A stretch of 64,000 bases of DNA from Acanthosepion esculentum (lineage: Eukaryota; Mollusca; Cephalopoda; Sepiida; Sepiidae). The stretch covers positions 41,006,595-41,070,594 of the forward strand of contig OZ038492.1 of NCBI GenBank assembly GCA_964036315.1, read 5' to 3'. Made by a program: the position numbers and the translations under genes. Position 1 is the stretch's first letter, and each line of letters starts with the position of its first letter. This document shows, in pieces, positions 21,085 through 32,710 of this stretch. The notes under the pieces were generated by a model. The model was not told the origin of the DNA. It worked only from the letters and a program-made list of their open reading frames with translations, and searched no databases.

Positions 21085-24000
21085 TGTCGATATTTAACAA
21101 CCCTCCCACGTGGCTCGCATGTGGTACAATGCCGGTATAACGTGGGGGGCTTATCGAGCCCATAGGCTCGGACAAAAATATGCCCATTACACGGGTTCAG
21201 GGACTGTCTACCTACTCGGGCGGCACTTTGCCCTGCGGCAAAGCCCTGTCAGAGTTCCTCCTCACCGAGGCGGAGAGTTCGACAGCAAAGAACAGTCTGA
21301 ACGGCTGTTCCGACACTGACGCAGTGTCGATGTTTAACAACACTCCCACGTGTGTCGGATGTGGCACAAGGCCGGTTTAGTGTGGGCTTACCGAGCCCGT
21401 AGGCTGGGGCAAAAATATACCCATTAGAACCTGTATACACGGGTTTCAGGGACTGTCTACATCCCCGGACGGCACTTTGCCCTGCGACAAAGCCCTGTCT
21501 GAGTTCCTCTCCGCCGAGGCGGAGAGTTCGACAACAAAGAACAGTCTGAACGACTGTTCCAACACTGAGGCAGTGTCGATGTTTAACAACACTCCCACGT
21601 GTGTCGGATGTGGCAAAAGGCCGGTTTAGTGTGGGCTTACCGAGCCCGTAGGCTCTGTCAAAAACATACCCATTAGAACCCGTATACACGGGTTCAGGGT
21701 CTGTCTACCTCCCCTGACGGCACTTTGCCCTGCGGCAAAGCGCCGTCCGAGTTTCTCTCCGCCGAGGCAGAGAGTTCGAGAGCAAAGAACAGTCTGAACG
21801 GCCGTTCCGACACTGACGCAGTGTCGATGTTTAACAACACTCCCACGTGTGTCGGATGTGGCACAAGGCCGGTTTATTGTGGGCTTACCGAGCCCGTAGG
21901 GTGGGGCAAAATATACCCATTAGAACCTGTATACACGGGTTCAGGGACTGTCTACATCCCCGGACGGCACTTTGCCCTGCGGCAAAGCCCCGTCCGAGTT
22001 CCTCTGCGCCGAAGCGGAGAGTTCGACAGCAAAGAACAGTCTGAACGGCTGTTCCGACACTGAGGCAGCGTCGGTATTTAACAACACTCCCACGTGTGTC
22101 GGATGTGGCACAAGGCCGGTTTAGTGTGGGCGTACCGAGCCCGTAGGCTCGGGCAAAAATATACCCATTAGAACCCGTATACACGGGTTCAGGGATTGTC
22201 AACCTCCCCGGACGGCACTTTGCCCTGCGGCAAAGCCCCGTCCGAGTTCCTCCCCGCCGAGGCGGAGAGTTCGACAGCAAAGAACAGTCTGAACGACTGT
22301 TCCGACACTGAGGCAGCGTCGGTATTTAACAACACTCCCACGTGTGTCGGAAGTGGCACAAGGCCGGTTTAGTGTGGGCGTACCGAGCCCGTAGGCTCGG
22401 GCAAAAATATACCCATTAGAACCCGTATACACGGGTTCAGGGACTGTCAACCTCCCCGGACGGCACTTTGCCCTGCGGCAAAGCCCCGTCCGAGTTCCTC
22501 CCCGCCGAGGCGGAGAGTTCGACAGCAAAGAACAGTCTGAACGGCTGTTCCGACACTGAGGCAGCGTCGGTATTTAACAACACTCCCACGTGTGTCGGAT
22601 GTGTCACAAGGCCGGTTTAGTGTGGGCGTACCGAGCCCGTAGGCTCGGGCAAAAATATACCCATTAGAACCCGTATACACGGGTTCAGGGACTGTCAACC
22701 TCCCCGGACGGCGCTTTGCCCTGCGGCAAAGCGCCGTCCGAGTTCCTCCCCGCCGAGGCGGAGAGTTCGACAGCAAAGAACAGTCTGAACGACTGTTCCG
22801 ACACTGAGGCAGCGTCGGTATTTAACAACACTCCCACGTGTGTCGGAAGTGGCACAAGGCCGGTTTAGTGTGGGCGTACCGAGCCCGTAGGCTCGGGCAA
22901 AAATATACCCATTAGAACCCGTATACACGGGTTCAGGGACTGTCAACCTCCCCGGACGGCACTTTGCCCTGCGGCAAAGCCCCGTCCGAGTTCCTCCCCG
23001 CCGAGGCGGAGAGTTCGACAGCAAAGAACAGTCTGAACGGCTGTTCCGACACTGAGGCAGCGTCGGTATTTAACAACACTCCCACGTGTGTCGGATGTGT
23101 CACAAGGCCGGTTTAGTGTGGGCGTACCGAGCCCGTAGGCTCGGGCAAAAATATACCCATTAGAACCCGTATACACGGGTTCAGGGACTGTCAACCTCCC
23201 CGGACGGCACTTTGCCCTGCGGCAAAGCCCCGTCCGAGTTCCTCCCCGCCGAGGCGGAGAGTTCGACAGCAAAGAACAGTCTGAACGACTGTTCCGACAC
23301 TGAGGCAGCGTCGGTATTTAACAACACTCCCACGTGTGTCGGATGTGTCACAAGGCCGGTTTAGTGTGGGCGTACCGAGCCCGTAGGCTCGGGCAAAAAT
23401 ATACCCATTAGAACCCGTATACACGGGTTCAGGGACTGTCAACCTCCCCGGACGGCGCTTTGCCCTGCGGCAAAGCGCCGTCCGAGTTCCTCCCCGCCGA
23501 GGCGGAGAGTTCGACAGCAAAGAACAGTCTGAACGACTGTTCCGACACTGAGGCAGCGTCGGTATTTAACAACACTCCCACGTGTGTCGGATGTGGCACA
23601 AGGCCGGTTTAGTGTGGGCGTACCGAGCCCGTAGGCTCGGGCAAAAATATACCCATTAGAACCCGTATACACGGGTTCAGGGACTGTCAACCTCCCCGGA
23701 CGGCACTTTGCCCTGCGGCAAAGCCCCGTCCGAGTTCCTCCCCGCCGAGGCGGAGAGTTCGACAGCAAAGAACAGTCTGAACGGCTGTTCCGACACTGAG
23801 GCAGCGTCGGTATTTAACAACACTCCCACGTGTGTCGGATGTGTCACAAGGCCGGTTTAGTGTGGGCGTACCGAGCCCGTAGGCTCGGGCAAAAATATAC
23901 CCATTAGAACCCGTATACACGGGTTCAGGGACTGTCAACCTCCCCGGACGGCGCTTTGCCCTGCGGCAAAGCGCCGTCCGAGTTCCTCCCCGCCGAGGCG

Positions 24001-27000
24001 GAGAGTTCGACAGCAAAGAACAGTCTGAACGACTGTTCCGACACTGAGGCAGCGTCGGTATTTAACAACACTCCCACGTGTGTCGAATGTGTCACAAGGC
24101 CGGTTTAGTGTGGGCGTACCGAGCCCGTAGGCTCGGGCAAAAATATACCCATTAGAACCCGTATACACGGGTTCAGGGACTGTCAACCTCCCCGGACGGC
24201 GCTTTGCCCTGCGGCAAAGCGCCGTCCGAGTTCCTCCCCGCCGAGGCGGAGAGTTCGACAGCAAAGAACAGTCTGAACGACTGTTCCGACACTGAGGCAG
24301 CGTCGGTATTTAACAACACTCCCACGTGTGTCGGATGTGGCACAAGGCCGGTTTAGTGTGGGCGTACCGAGCCCGTAGGCTCGGGCAAAAATATACCCAT
24401 TAGAACCCGTATACACGGGTTCAGGGACTGTCAACCTCCCCGGACGGCACTTTGCCCTGCGGCAAAGCCCCGTCCGAGTTCCTCCCCGCCGAGGCGGAGA
24501 GTTCGACAGCAAAGAACAGTCTGAACGACTGTTCCGACACTGAGGCAGCGTCGGTATTTAACAACACTCCCACGTGTGTCGGATGTGTCACAAGGCCGGT
24601 TTAGTGTGGGCGTACCGAGCCCGTAAGCTCGGGCAAAAATATACCCATTAGAACCCGTATACACGGGTTCAGGGACTGTCAACCTCCCCGGACGGCGCTT
24701 TGCCCTGCGGCAAAGCGCCGTCCGAGTTCCTCCCCGCCGAGGCGGAGAGTTCGACAGCAAAGAACAGTCTGAACGACTGCTCCGACACTGAGGCAGCGTC
24801 GGTATTTAACAACACTCCCACGTGTGTCGGATGTGGCACAAGGCCGGTTTAGTGTGGGCGTACCGAGCCCGTAGGCTCGGGCAAAAATATACCCATTAGA
24901 ACCCGTATACACGGGTTCAGGGACTGTCAACCTCCCCGGACGGCACTTTGCCCTGCGGCAAAGCCCCGTCCGAGTTCCTCCCCGCCGAGGCGGAGAGTTC
25001 GACAGCAAAGAACAGTCTGAACGACTGTTCCGACACTGAGGCAGCGTCGGTATTTAACAACACTCCCACGTGTGTCGGATGTGGCACAAGGCCGGTTTAG
25101 TGTGGGCGTACCGAGCCCGTAGGCTCGGGCAAAAATATACCCATTAGAACCCGTATACACGGGTTCAGGGACTGTCAACCTCCCCGGACGGCGCTTTGCC
25201 CTGCGGCAAAGCGCCGTCCGAGTTCCTCCCCGCCGAGGCGGAGAGTTCGACAGCAAAGAACAGTCTGAACGACTGTTCCGACACTGAGGCAGCGTCGGTA
25301 TTTAACAACACTCCCACGTGTGTCGGATGTGTCACAAGGCCGGTTTAGTGTGGGCGTACCGAGCCCGTAGGCTCGGGCAAAAATATACCCATTAGAACCC
25401 GTATACACGGGTTCAGGGACTGTCAACCTCCCCGGACGGCGCTTTGCCCTGCGGCAAAGCGCCGTCCGAGTTCCTCCCCGCCGAGGCGGAGAGTTCGACA
25501 GCAAAGAACAGTCTGAACGACTGTTCCGACACTGAGGCAGCGTCGGTATTTAACAACACTCCCACGTGTGTCGGATGTGTCACAAGGCCGGTTTAGTGTG
25601 GGCGTACCGAGCCCGTAGGCTCGGGCAAAAATATACCCATTAGAACCCGTATACACGGGTTCAGGGACTGTCAACCTCCCCGGACGGCACTTTGCCCTGC
25701 GGCAAAGCCCCGTCCGAGTTCCTCCCCGCCGAGGCGGAGAGTTCGACAGCAAAGAACAGTCTGAACGACTGTTCCGACACTGAGGCAGCGTCGGTATTTA
25801 ACAACACTCCCACGTGTGTCGGATGTGGCACAAGGCCGGTTTAGTGTGGGCGTACCGAGCCCGTAGGCTCGGGCAAAAATATACCCATTAGAACCCGTAT
25901 ACACGGGTTCAGGGACTGTCAACCTCCCCGGACGGCACTTTGCCCTGCGGCAAAGCCCCGTCCGAGTTCCTCCCCGCCGAGGCGGAGAGTTCGACAGCAA
26001 AGAACAGTCTGAACGACTGTTCCGACACTGAGGCAGCGTCGGTATTTAACAACACTCCCACGTGTGTCGGAAGTGGCACAAGGCCGGTTTAGTGTGGGCG
26101 TACCGAGCCCGTAGGCTCGGGCAAAAATATACCCATTAGAACCCGTATACACGGGTTCAGGGACTGTCAACCTCCCCGGACGGCACTTTGCCCTGCGGCA
26201 AAGCCCCGTCCGAGTTCCTCCCCGCCGAGGCGGAGAGTTCGACAGCAAAGAACAGTCTGAACGGCTGTTCCGACACTGAGGCAGCGTCGGTATTTAACAA
26301 CACTCCCACGTGTGTCGGATGTGTCACAAGGCCGGTTTAGTGTGGGCGTACCGAGCCCGTAGGCTCGGGCAAAAATATACCCATTAGAACCCGTATACAC
26401 GGGTTCAGGGACTGTCAACCTCCCCGGACGGCGCTTTGCCCTGCGGCAAAGCGCCGTCCGAGTTCCTCCCCGCCGAGGCGGAGAGTTCGACAGCAAAGAA
26501 CAGTCTGAACGACTGCTCCGACACTGAGGCAGCGTCGGTATTTAACAACACTCCCACGTGTGTCGGATGTGGCACAAGGCCGGTTTAGTGTGGGCGTACC
26601 GAGCCCGTAGGCTCGGGCAAAAATATACCCATTAGAACCCGTATACACGGGTTCAGGGACTGTCAACCTCCCCGGACGGCACTTTGCCCTGCGGCAAAGC
26701 CCCGTCCGAGTTCCTCCCCGCCGAGGCGGAGAGTTCGACAGCAAAGAACAGTCTGAACGACTGTTCCGACACTGAGGCAGCGTCGGTATTTAACAACACT
26801 CCCACGTGTGTCGGATGTGGCACAAGGCCGGTTTAGTGTGGGCGTACCGAGCCCGTAGGCTCGGGCAAAAATATACCCATTAGAACCCGTATACACGGGT
26901 TCAGGGACTGTCAACCTCCCCGGACGGCGCTTTGCCCTGCGGCAAAGCGCCGTCCGAGTTCCTCCCCGCCGAGGCGGAGAGTTCGACAGCAAAGAACAGT

Positions 27001-29262
27001 CTGAACGACTGTTCCGACACTGAGGCAGCGTCGGTATTTAACAACACTCCCACGTGTGTCGGATGTGTCACAAGGCCGGTTTAGTGTGGGCGTACCGAGC
27101 CCGTAGGCTCGGGCAAAAATATACCCATTAGAACCCGTATACACGGGTTCAGGGACTGTCAACCTCCCCGGACGGCGCTTTGCCCTGCGGCAAAGCGCCG
27201 TCCGAGTTCCTCCCCGCCGAGGCGGAGAGTTCGACAGCAAAGAACAGTCTGAACGACTGTTCCGACACTGAGGCAGCGTCGGTATTTAACAACACTCCCA
27301 CGTGTGTCGGATGTGTCACAAGGCCGGTTTAGTGTGGGCGTACCGAGCCCGTAGGCTCGGGCAAAAATATACCCATTAGAACCCGTATACACGGGTTCAG
27401 GGACTGTCAACCTCCCCGGACGGCACTTTGCCCTGCGGCAAAGCCCCGTCCGAGTTCCTCCCCGCCGAGGCGGAGAGTTCGACAGCAAAGAACAGTCTGA
27501 ACGACTGTTCCGACACTGAGGCAGCGTCGGTATTTAACAACACTCCCACGTGTGTCGGATGTGGCACAAGGCCGGTTTAGTGTGGGCGTACCGAGCCCGT
27601 AGGCTCGGGCAAAAATATACCCATTAGAACCCGTATACACGGGTTCAGGGACTGTCAACCTCCCCGGACGGCACTTTGCCCTGCGGCAAAGCCCCGTCCG
27701 AGTTCCTCCCCGCCGAGGCGGAGAGTTCGACAGCAAAGAACAGTCTGAACGACTGTTCCGACACTGAGGCAGCGTCGGTATTTAACAACACTCCCACGTG
27801 TGTCGGAAGTGGCACAAGGCCGGTTTAGTGTGGGCGTACCGAGCCCGTAGGCTCGGGCAAAAATATACCCATTAGAACCCGTATACACGGGTTCAGGGAC
27901 TGTCAACCTCCCCGGACGGCACTTTGCCCTGCGGCAAAGCCCCGTCCGAGTTCCTCCCCGCCGAGGCGGAGAGTTCGACAGCAAAGAACAGTCTGAACGG
28001 CTGTTCCGACACTGAGGCAGCGTCGGTATTTAACAACACTCCCACGTGTGTCGGATGTGTCACAAGGCCGGTTTAGTGTGGGCGTACCGAGCCCGTAGGC
28101 TCGGGCAAAAATATACCCATTAGAACCCGTATACACGGGTTCAGGGACTGTCAACCTCCCCGGACGGCGCTTTGCCCTGCGGCAAAGCGCCGTCCGAGTT
28201 CCTCCCCGCCGAGGCGGAGAGTTCGACAGCAAAGAACAGTCTGAACGACTGTTCCGACACTGAGGCAGCGTCGGTATTTAACAACACTCCCACGTGTGTC
28301 GGATGTGGCACAAGGCCGGTTTAGTGTGGGCGTACCGAGCCCGTAGGCTCGGGCAAAAATATACCCATTAGAACCCGTATACACGGGTTCATGGACTGTC
28401 AACCTCCCCGGACGGCACTTTGCCCTGCGGCAAAGCCCCGTCCGAGTTCCTCCCCGCCGAGGCGGAGAGTTCGACAGCAAAGAACAGTCTGAACGACTGT
28501 TCCGACACTGAGGCAGCGTCGGTATTTAACAACACTCCCACGTGTGTCGGATGTGTCACAAGGCCGGTTTAGTGTGGGCGTACCGAGCCCGTAGGCTCGG
28601 GCAAAAATATACCCATTAGAACCCGTATACACGGGTTCAGGGACTGTCAACCTCCCCGGACGGCGCTTTGCCCTGCGGCAAAGCGCCGTCCGAGTTCCTC
28701 CCCGCCGAGGCGGAGAGTTCGACAGCAAAGAACAGTCTGAACGACTGTTCCGACACTGAGGCAGCGTCGGTATTTAACAACACTCCCACGTGTGTCGGAT
28801 GTGGCACAAGGCCGGTTTAGTGTGGGCGTACCGAGCCCGTAGGCTCGGGCAAAAATATACCCATTAGAACCCGTATACACGGGTTCAGGGACTGTCAACC
28901 TCCCCGGACGGCACTTTGCCCTGCGGCAAAGCGCCGTCCGAGTTCCTCCCCGCCGAGGCGGAGAGTTCGACAGCAAAGAACAGTCTGAACGACTGCTCCG
29001 ACACTGAGGCAGCGTCGGTATTTAACAACACTCCCACGTGTGTCGGATGTGGCACAAGGCCGGTTTAGTGTGGGCGTACCGAGCCCGTAGGCTCGGGCAA
29101 AAATATACCCATTAGAACCCGTATACACGGGTTCAGGGACTGTCAACCTCCCCGGACGGCACTTTGCCCTGCGGCAAAGCCCCGTCCGAGTTCCTCCCCG
29201 CCGAGGCGGAGAGTTCGACAGCAAAGAACAGTCTGAACGACTGTTCCGACACTGAGGCAGCG
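21085..29262 (-). repeat. 248-bp satellite-like tandem array, about 33 monomers
   Basis: The block CGACACTGA(G/C)GCAG recurs every 248 bp from 22051 to 29251. The first four monomers (21076 to 22051) are diverged and have periods of 230, 252, 247 and 246 bp; the rest are nearly identical. GC content is clearly higher than the flanks. Most of each monomer consists of perfect short palindromes, for example CGGACGGCGCTTTGCC with its complement, GAACAGT/ACTGTTC, CCGAGCC/GGCTCGG and GAACCCGT/ACGGGTTC. Open frames of 109 codons on the minus strand overlap from one monomer to the next and shift frame each time (248 is not a multiple of 3), so coding is not supported. Confidence 0.95.
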
Positions 29263-29286
29263 TCTGCTGCTCCCTCTTGAGGCGCA

Positions 29287-29294
29287 GTATTTAT
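29287..29294 (-). promoter_or_regulatory. TATA-like box near LTR start
   Basis: ATAAATAC on the minus strand, about 46 bp inside the LTR-like end. If the element is an LTR, this would drive transcription into the array. The call rests on position and sequence only. Confidence 0.3.
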
Positions 29295-29345
29295 GAGGTA
29301 CGGAACAGTCTATTAATATTATGGGCTAGTTCCCATAACAGTATG

Positions 29346-30119
29346 CGATCGAGAAAACTTATGTAAACAGCAGTAAAATGTTGTAGAAAGGACTAAGTAA
29401 AAACAAATGAAATCGGTTGATCTTCAAATACAGACAACTTAAAACTGTTAACCTTTACAGCCAGGCGATCCTGAGAGAATTAATAGTCTTACCATGATTC
29501 ATTTCTGGCGGCTACAATCTTAACAACATAAGGTAAGTAGATGACAGTGTTGATAGCAGACACAGAAAGAAAACTACAAAAATCTCCCAGATGAAAGCGA
29601 AAAGAAAGTACGAAGCATCAATTGTAAAGAGTAGGATATGTTTGGCCTTGTGGTCAGTAGTTGCATGTGACATCACTGCTTTCATTCCAAATGCAAAATG
29701 TAATATAATCTAAAGGGTAGGGCAAGTCAGGCCTCTTAGTCTGCCAGTGCATCTCAAATTTACTCTACTTGACAAACGTAAGCCAAAACTGAAGATGTGA
29801 TTGAGCTAAAAATACAAAACAGAATTGAAAGAGATTGACTGTGTTTTACTGGAAATGAAGATTATACCAGTTTCAGTAATAGAAAAATAATATCTTGGGG
29901 ATGAGAATATTTATATAAGCACCTATACTAAGGACCAAGTTTTGGAGTGTTCTTCTGGATTTACTAATTTGTAAGTTTCATAGGTGCATGGCGCCTAATT
30001 CTTTAGAGAAGAGGTTACCTAAAATTTTAAATCCGCCATCATTAAGATTACCATTAACCAGCAAGGTAGATTATATAGAAAGTGTAAGCGTTTGAAAGAA
30101 ACTTAATGCAATATTGCAT
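29346..30119. other. Mostly unassigned; repeat at 29640-29735
   Basis: Bases 29640-29735 repeat the TATAATCTAAAGGGTAGGGC word found at 20.1-20.26 kb. The remainder shows no recognised frame or repeat. Confidence 0.5.
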
Positions 30120-30580
30120 TACCGTAATTTCTCGAAAATAATACACATCCTTAAATAATACGCACCCAAACAAAAGATCCAAAAATTAAGAAATATATCT
30201 ATCCCTATGTATAATACGCATCTATAAATTTTCAAAAATATACAATAATAACGAAGACAGTTCGTCGGCTTTGACATTAAGAATAAAATCGAAACTAAGC
30301 AGCTAAAATAATGTTTTACTGCTGGTGGCAACAGGAAAAAACCAAAGTTGGAACTTATTGTAAAATGGATACAGGAATCTTGGGATTCCGTCAGTGAGGA
30401 TGTTATAAAGAGAGGTTTAAAGAAGTGTTGTCTCACGACACCCATGAAAGGGTCTGAAGTTGACATTCTTTGGCAGGCGAATAAAGAGACCGAAGATAAT
30501 TTTGAACAGGTCGAAGATAATATTATGAATGATAATTTGTTTAATGACAATTTAGATATTGATTCTATAATAGAAAGTGG

Positions 30581-30611
<31 letters not shown>

Positions 30612-30932
30612 AATTAAAATTGCAATAAATTGTTAACTTGATATCCTCTTTTCTTCGAAGTTGGCCTTTTAATAGATTTTTTATTTTTTCGCCTAATAAA
30701 AAATGCGGTTAGTGATGAATATAAATCTATTCACAAAAATTGTTAGAATTATTATTGTTGGATTTAAAATGAAAATTGGAATAATATATTTTTTATTTTA
30801 GAACAAGTACGTATTTATCATTATAAATCAATAACGAAAAAATATTTTCGTTTAAACCTATTATAATGCGCATCCATACTATCGCCTGTAATTTACAGTA
30901 AAAATGCGTATTATTTTCGAGAAATTACGGTA
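30120..30932 (+). mobile_element. Pogo-like DNA transposon, internally deleted
   Basis: The ends are TACCGTAATTTCTCGAAAAT and its exact complement ATTTTCGAGAAATTACGGTA; the similarity continues to ATACGCA. TA dinucleotides at both ends fit the pogo/Tc1 target site. The only coding remnant (about 30348-30617) reads LIVKWIQESWDSVSEDVIKR, GLKKCCLTTPMKGSEVDILW and an acidic tail of nine Asp. This matches the C-terminal end of pogo/Tigger (DDE superfamily endonuclease) transposases, 'WxxESWxSVSxxxIxxSFKKCGI'. The DNA-binding and catalytic parts are missing. The GAT triplet run encoding the Asp tail has probably expanded. It is non-autonomous at 813 bp, and the TIRs are well kept. Confidence 0.85.
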
Positions 30933-31689
30933 ATTTCCTTCTTCTTCTTATTATTATTATTGTTGTTGTTGTTGTTATTATTGATAAAACACTTCAGGAA
31001 GAGAAAGTTACTCTGACCCAAATTGCATGTAAACTTCAATTCTGATGCGATTCTTTGAAATCCAGAGAGTTGTCCCGAAATGTTAGCCTATATTTAAGGT
31101 AAAAATTGTGTAATGCCAAATTAGTATAAAGATTCATAAACAATTATAGTGAAAGAAGAAAAGAAACAGTAAAATCATGCAATATATGAGAAGAAAACGA
31201 TGCCCATGTGATCCAAAGTAAGAGAAATTGTCATGGCACAAACGGCGGAGAATCAAGTGCACATTCCCACGGAGAACGAGACTCAGCCCAAGGCCAAGTA
31301 TTTAGTCAAAGCAGTAGGCCAGCACCTCCTAAATAATACAAATAATCACATTTATTAAACTTTACTCAGTCTGTCATAAAATCTCAAGACTGCGGTAGTC
31401 AGAAAATAATTATTAAAAATTGACCCCCTTTAATGAATTCTGGAGGTTACAACACTCAAAATCCTATTTTAAACTAAATTTAATGGTTTTAGCGTAAAAA
31501 ATAGAAACCATTTGCCTCATATTCATGTAGTATTCGGTGAGAATTGTCGAGGTTGTATTCCTTGAGGAGAAAGAATGAAATGTAATTAATTTTGTGTCAA
31601 AAGAAATTGTTTACAATTTTCGAGATCACTGAATTCAAGTTTGTTTTTTGCTTAAAGAATATGAGTCGGGGTCAATTTTAAATACTAAA
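30933..31689. other. No recognised feature
   Basis: AT-rich, with a short (TTG)n/(TTA)n run near 30945-30980 immediately beside the pogo-like element. Confidence 0.5.
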
Positions 31690-32045
31690 AACCATTATTT
31701 TAATATGAAAATGTGAGGCGATTAAGAGTTTTTGAAAGTAAAATCTGTGCTTTTATTATGAAATTGTGAGGCAAGTTAAATTTCTTCTTAAATTAAATCT
31801 CCTGAATTAGTATGAAATATGTGACGAGATAAATTTTAAATACCCTTTTTTTTTTTTAGTAGGAATATATGAGGCAGATAAGTGTTTTCAAAATAAACTC
31901 GTGATTTAGCCTGAAATTCTGGGGCGCGATATTATTTTAAAAACTAAATCTATTGATTTAATATGAAATATAATTAGAGATAAATTTTAAACATTATGAC
32001 ATATTAGTAAGAAAATGTAAGGTGGGTAAATATTTAAAAAATAAA
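31690..32045 (+). repeat. Degenerate 50-56-bp minisatellite
   Basis: The word 'ATG(A)AA(A)TGTGAGGCGA' recurs about seven times (near 31711, 31767, 31821, 31870, 31919, 31971 and 32017) with AT-rich spacers. Units are strongly diverged, so the array is old. Confidence 0.6.
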
Positions 32046-32124
32046 ATTCATTTTCTTTAATAATTCACCCTAAGCTAGGCGATAATGACACTAGGACACA
32101 ATGGGTTACAGTGAGTGAAATAGA

Positions 32125-32710
32125 ATGAGAAGACTTTAGAAGTGAGAAAAGGACAATAAATGAACAGTGGTCAGGAAGACAGCAGATTGGCGATTGACGT
32201 TGAAGAACGAGAAGACTTTAATGAGAAATGAGGAAATGATAAAAATGATCAGGGTTCAAGAAGAGAGAAGATAGCGATTGAAGTTGCAGAACGAGAAGAC
32301 TTTACTGAGAAGAAGTGAGGAAAGGATAATAAATGAACAGGGTCCAGGAAGACAGAAGATGGCGAATGACGTTGCAGAACGAGAAGACTTTAGTAAAGAG
32401 AAGTGAGCAAAGATAATAAATGAACAGGTTTCATGAAGGCAGAAGATGGAGATTGACATTGCAGAATGAGCAGACTTTAGTGAGAAGTGAGGAAAGGATC
32501 ATAAATGAACAAGGTTCAGGAAGTCAGAAGATGGCGTTTGACTTTGCAGAACGAGTAGACTTTGGTGAGAAGTGAAGATAGGATAATAAACACACAGGTT
32601 TCAGAAAGACAGAAGATGACGATTGAAGTTGCAGAACGAGTAGACTTTAGTGAGAAGAAGTGAGGAAAGGATAATGAAGAAACAGGGTTCAGGAAGAGAG
32701 AAGTTGTCTA
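32125..32710 (+). repeat. About 85-bp minisatellite, 7 units
   Basis: Each unit contains CAGGAAGACAGAAGATGGCG, TTGCAGAACGAGAAGACTTT and AGTGAGAAG(AAG)TGAGGAAAGG. GACTTT recurs near 32130, 32215, 32300, 32385, 32472, 32560 and 32645. Open frames through it are repeat artefacts. Confidence 0.9.

Larger units (their letters stand above)
20808..29340 (-). mobile_element. Giant solo-LTR-like element filled with a tandem array
   Basis: The element begins TGTTATGG at 20808 and ends CCATAACA at 29340, an exact 8-bp inverted pair with TG...CA ends. It is flanked by the 5-bp direct repeat GTATG at 20803-20807 and 29341-29345. Both features are typical of an integrated LTR. Read on the minus strand it starts with about 75 bp of unique sequence, including a TATA-like ATAAATAC. 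The 248-bp array follows, then about 280 bp of unique sequence. The length of 8,533 bp is far beyond ordinary LTRs (usually a few hundred bp to about 3 kb), and the array accounts for the excess. No gag or pol reading was seen inside. A non-autonomous DNA transposon with 5-bp target duplications is the alternative. Confidence 0.75.

Noticed and set aside
21885..29224. A ladder of about 30 overlapping 109-codon open frames on the minus strand
   Set aside because: They are readings of the 248-bp monomer. 248 is not a multiple of 3, so each copy is in a new frame, neighbours overlap, and each stops. They match no known family and are explained by GC-rich palindromes.
32125..32710. Regular repeats that could suggest a CRISPR array
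   Set aside because: Whole 85-bp units repeat without unique spacers, no cas genes are present, and the context is a eukaryotic genome. It is a minisatellite.
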